A DNA stretch of 64,000 nt, from the IMG/VR virus record IMGVR_UViG_3300038424_000251, positions 124,001 through 188,000 of that record, one strand, 5' to 3'. The translations under genes and the position numbers were made by a program. Every line of letters begins with the position of its first letter. The first letter of the stretch is position 1. The notes under the pieces were generated by a model, which was given only the letters and a program-made list of their open reading frames with translations, did no database searches and had not been told where the DNA came from. Positions 63,659 through 64,000 of this stretch are shown here, in pieces. The DNA is from a virus.

Positions 63659-64000
63659 GTGACCCAAATAAAACCTGAAATCTACGGGAAAAACGCAAAA
63701 CCGCTGGGTCAGTACCCAGCGGTTGTTTTGGTTAATCCCAAGTATTCTGCTAACGTTGGTGCGGTACTTAGAGCAGCTTCGTGCTTCGGAGCAAAACAAC
63801 TTTGGTGGACAGGAAACCGTGTTAGGTTGGATGATGGGCAACGTCTCCCCCGTGAAGAACGGTTGAAAGGTTATAAGGATGTTGAACTTCGCCAGTTTGA
63901 TTATCCATTTGAACATTTTAAGGGTGAAGGAGTTACGCCAATTGCGATTGAACTATTGCCGGGGTCTGAATGTCTATGTGACTTTATTCATCCTCCTAAA
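63659..64000 (+). CDS. SpoU/TrmH-family RNA methyltransferase, N-terminus
   Basis: 114 codons to the window end, starting at GTG 63659. VVLVNPKYSANVGAVLRAASCFGAKQLWW is the N-terminal motif of SPOUT 2'-O-ribose methyltransferases: N-x-x-N-[VI]-G-[AN]-[VI]-x-R-[TA]-A. The knotted SAM-binding part lies beyond the window. It would methylate tRNA or rRNA, in line with the tRNA theme. A perfect hairpin lies at codons 14-22, which may act as terminator or attenuator. Confidence 0.78.
   Translation, partial: MTQIKPEIYGKNAKPLGQYPAVVLVNPKYSANVGAVLRAASCFGAKQLWWTGNRVRLDDGQRLPREERLKGYKDVELRQFDYPFEHFKGEGVTPIAIELLPGSECLCDFIHPPK
63699..63730 (+). terminator. Terminator-like hairpin at the start of the SpoU gene
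   Basis: AACCGCTGGGT-CAGT-ACCCAGCGGTT has 11 perfect pairs and is followed by GTTTTG. It lies 58 bases after the barrel-protein stop and could end that transcript, but is inside the predicted reading frame of the methyltransferase. Confidence 0.6.

Noticed and set aside
1-64000. CRISPR array, insertion sequence or integrase/attachment site
   Set aside because: No repeated spacer-like units, transposase, integrase or terminal repeats were found in the window.

Overview
This AT-rich window looks like an early or accessory-metabolism region of a large tailed bacteriophage. It holds about 100 tightly packed genes, most with 0-30 bases between them and many with overlapping stop and start codons. 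Eight tRNA-like genes, several HNH or homing-type endonucleases and phage-type families (YopX, DUF4326, OGFr-like, DUF3307, ThyX, phage DNA ligase) point to a phage. No capsid, tail, terminase or polymerase gene is present, so this is only part of a genome. The host cannot be named. Lipoprotein signals and an outer-membrane-type barrel protein suggest a Gram-negative host with a sigma70-like promoter consensus.

Layout. 1-4782 (minus strand): an operon for RNA repair (RNA ligase, cyclic-phosphate receiver protein, P-loop kinase) and a separately promoted unknown protein. 4814-5946 (minus): six tRNA genes behind their own promoter. 6045-12176 (plus): HNH endonuclease, small proteins, a DruA/DUF4338 protein, a DapB homologue and a broken endonuclease. 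12200-15071: a structured RNA leader, a DUF2828/TROVE-like vWA protein and an AAA+ ATPase. 15073-31292: many small proteins, a GGQ release-factor-like protein, ThyX, Pth2-like protein, WGR-DNA ligase, DEDDh exonuclease, a frameshifted Dam methylase, a metallophosphoesterase, an ASCH protein and a nucleotidyltransferase. 31323-52621: NAD/coenzyme region. 35102-35262: two tRNA-Arg-like genes. 41497-45380: vWA, PP2C and kinase triad. 53841-60524: three amidoligases, two class II glutamine amidotransferases and an ATP-grasp protein. 60842-63641: membrane and exported proteins. The window ends inside a SpoU-type RNA methyltransferase.

How the genes work together. Five genes make up a complete deamidating (Preiss-Handler) route from nicotinamide to NAD+: nicotinamidase, nicotinate phosphoribosyltransferase, an NMN adenylyltransferase fused to Nudix, glutamine-dependent NAD synthetase, and PRPP synthetase for the phosphoribosyl donor. 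A WGR-PARP with an intact H-Y-E triad, which would consume NAD+, lies just downstream. RNA-repair enzymes, a GGQ protein, a Pth2-like protein and tRNA genes form a second theme: protection or replacement of tRNAs and rescue of translation. The amidoligase cluster probably builds a peptide-like modification.

Regulation. About 25 copies of one promoter type (often CGCTTGACTTTTTATAA, then TGATATAAT) are spread over both strands. In about half of them the -10 box lies only 6-11 bases before the start codon, so those mRNAs should be leaderless or nearly so. Shine-Dalgarno sequences are rare and occur mainly where there is a long leader.
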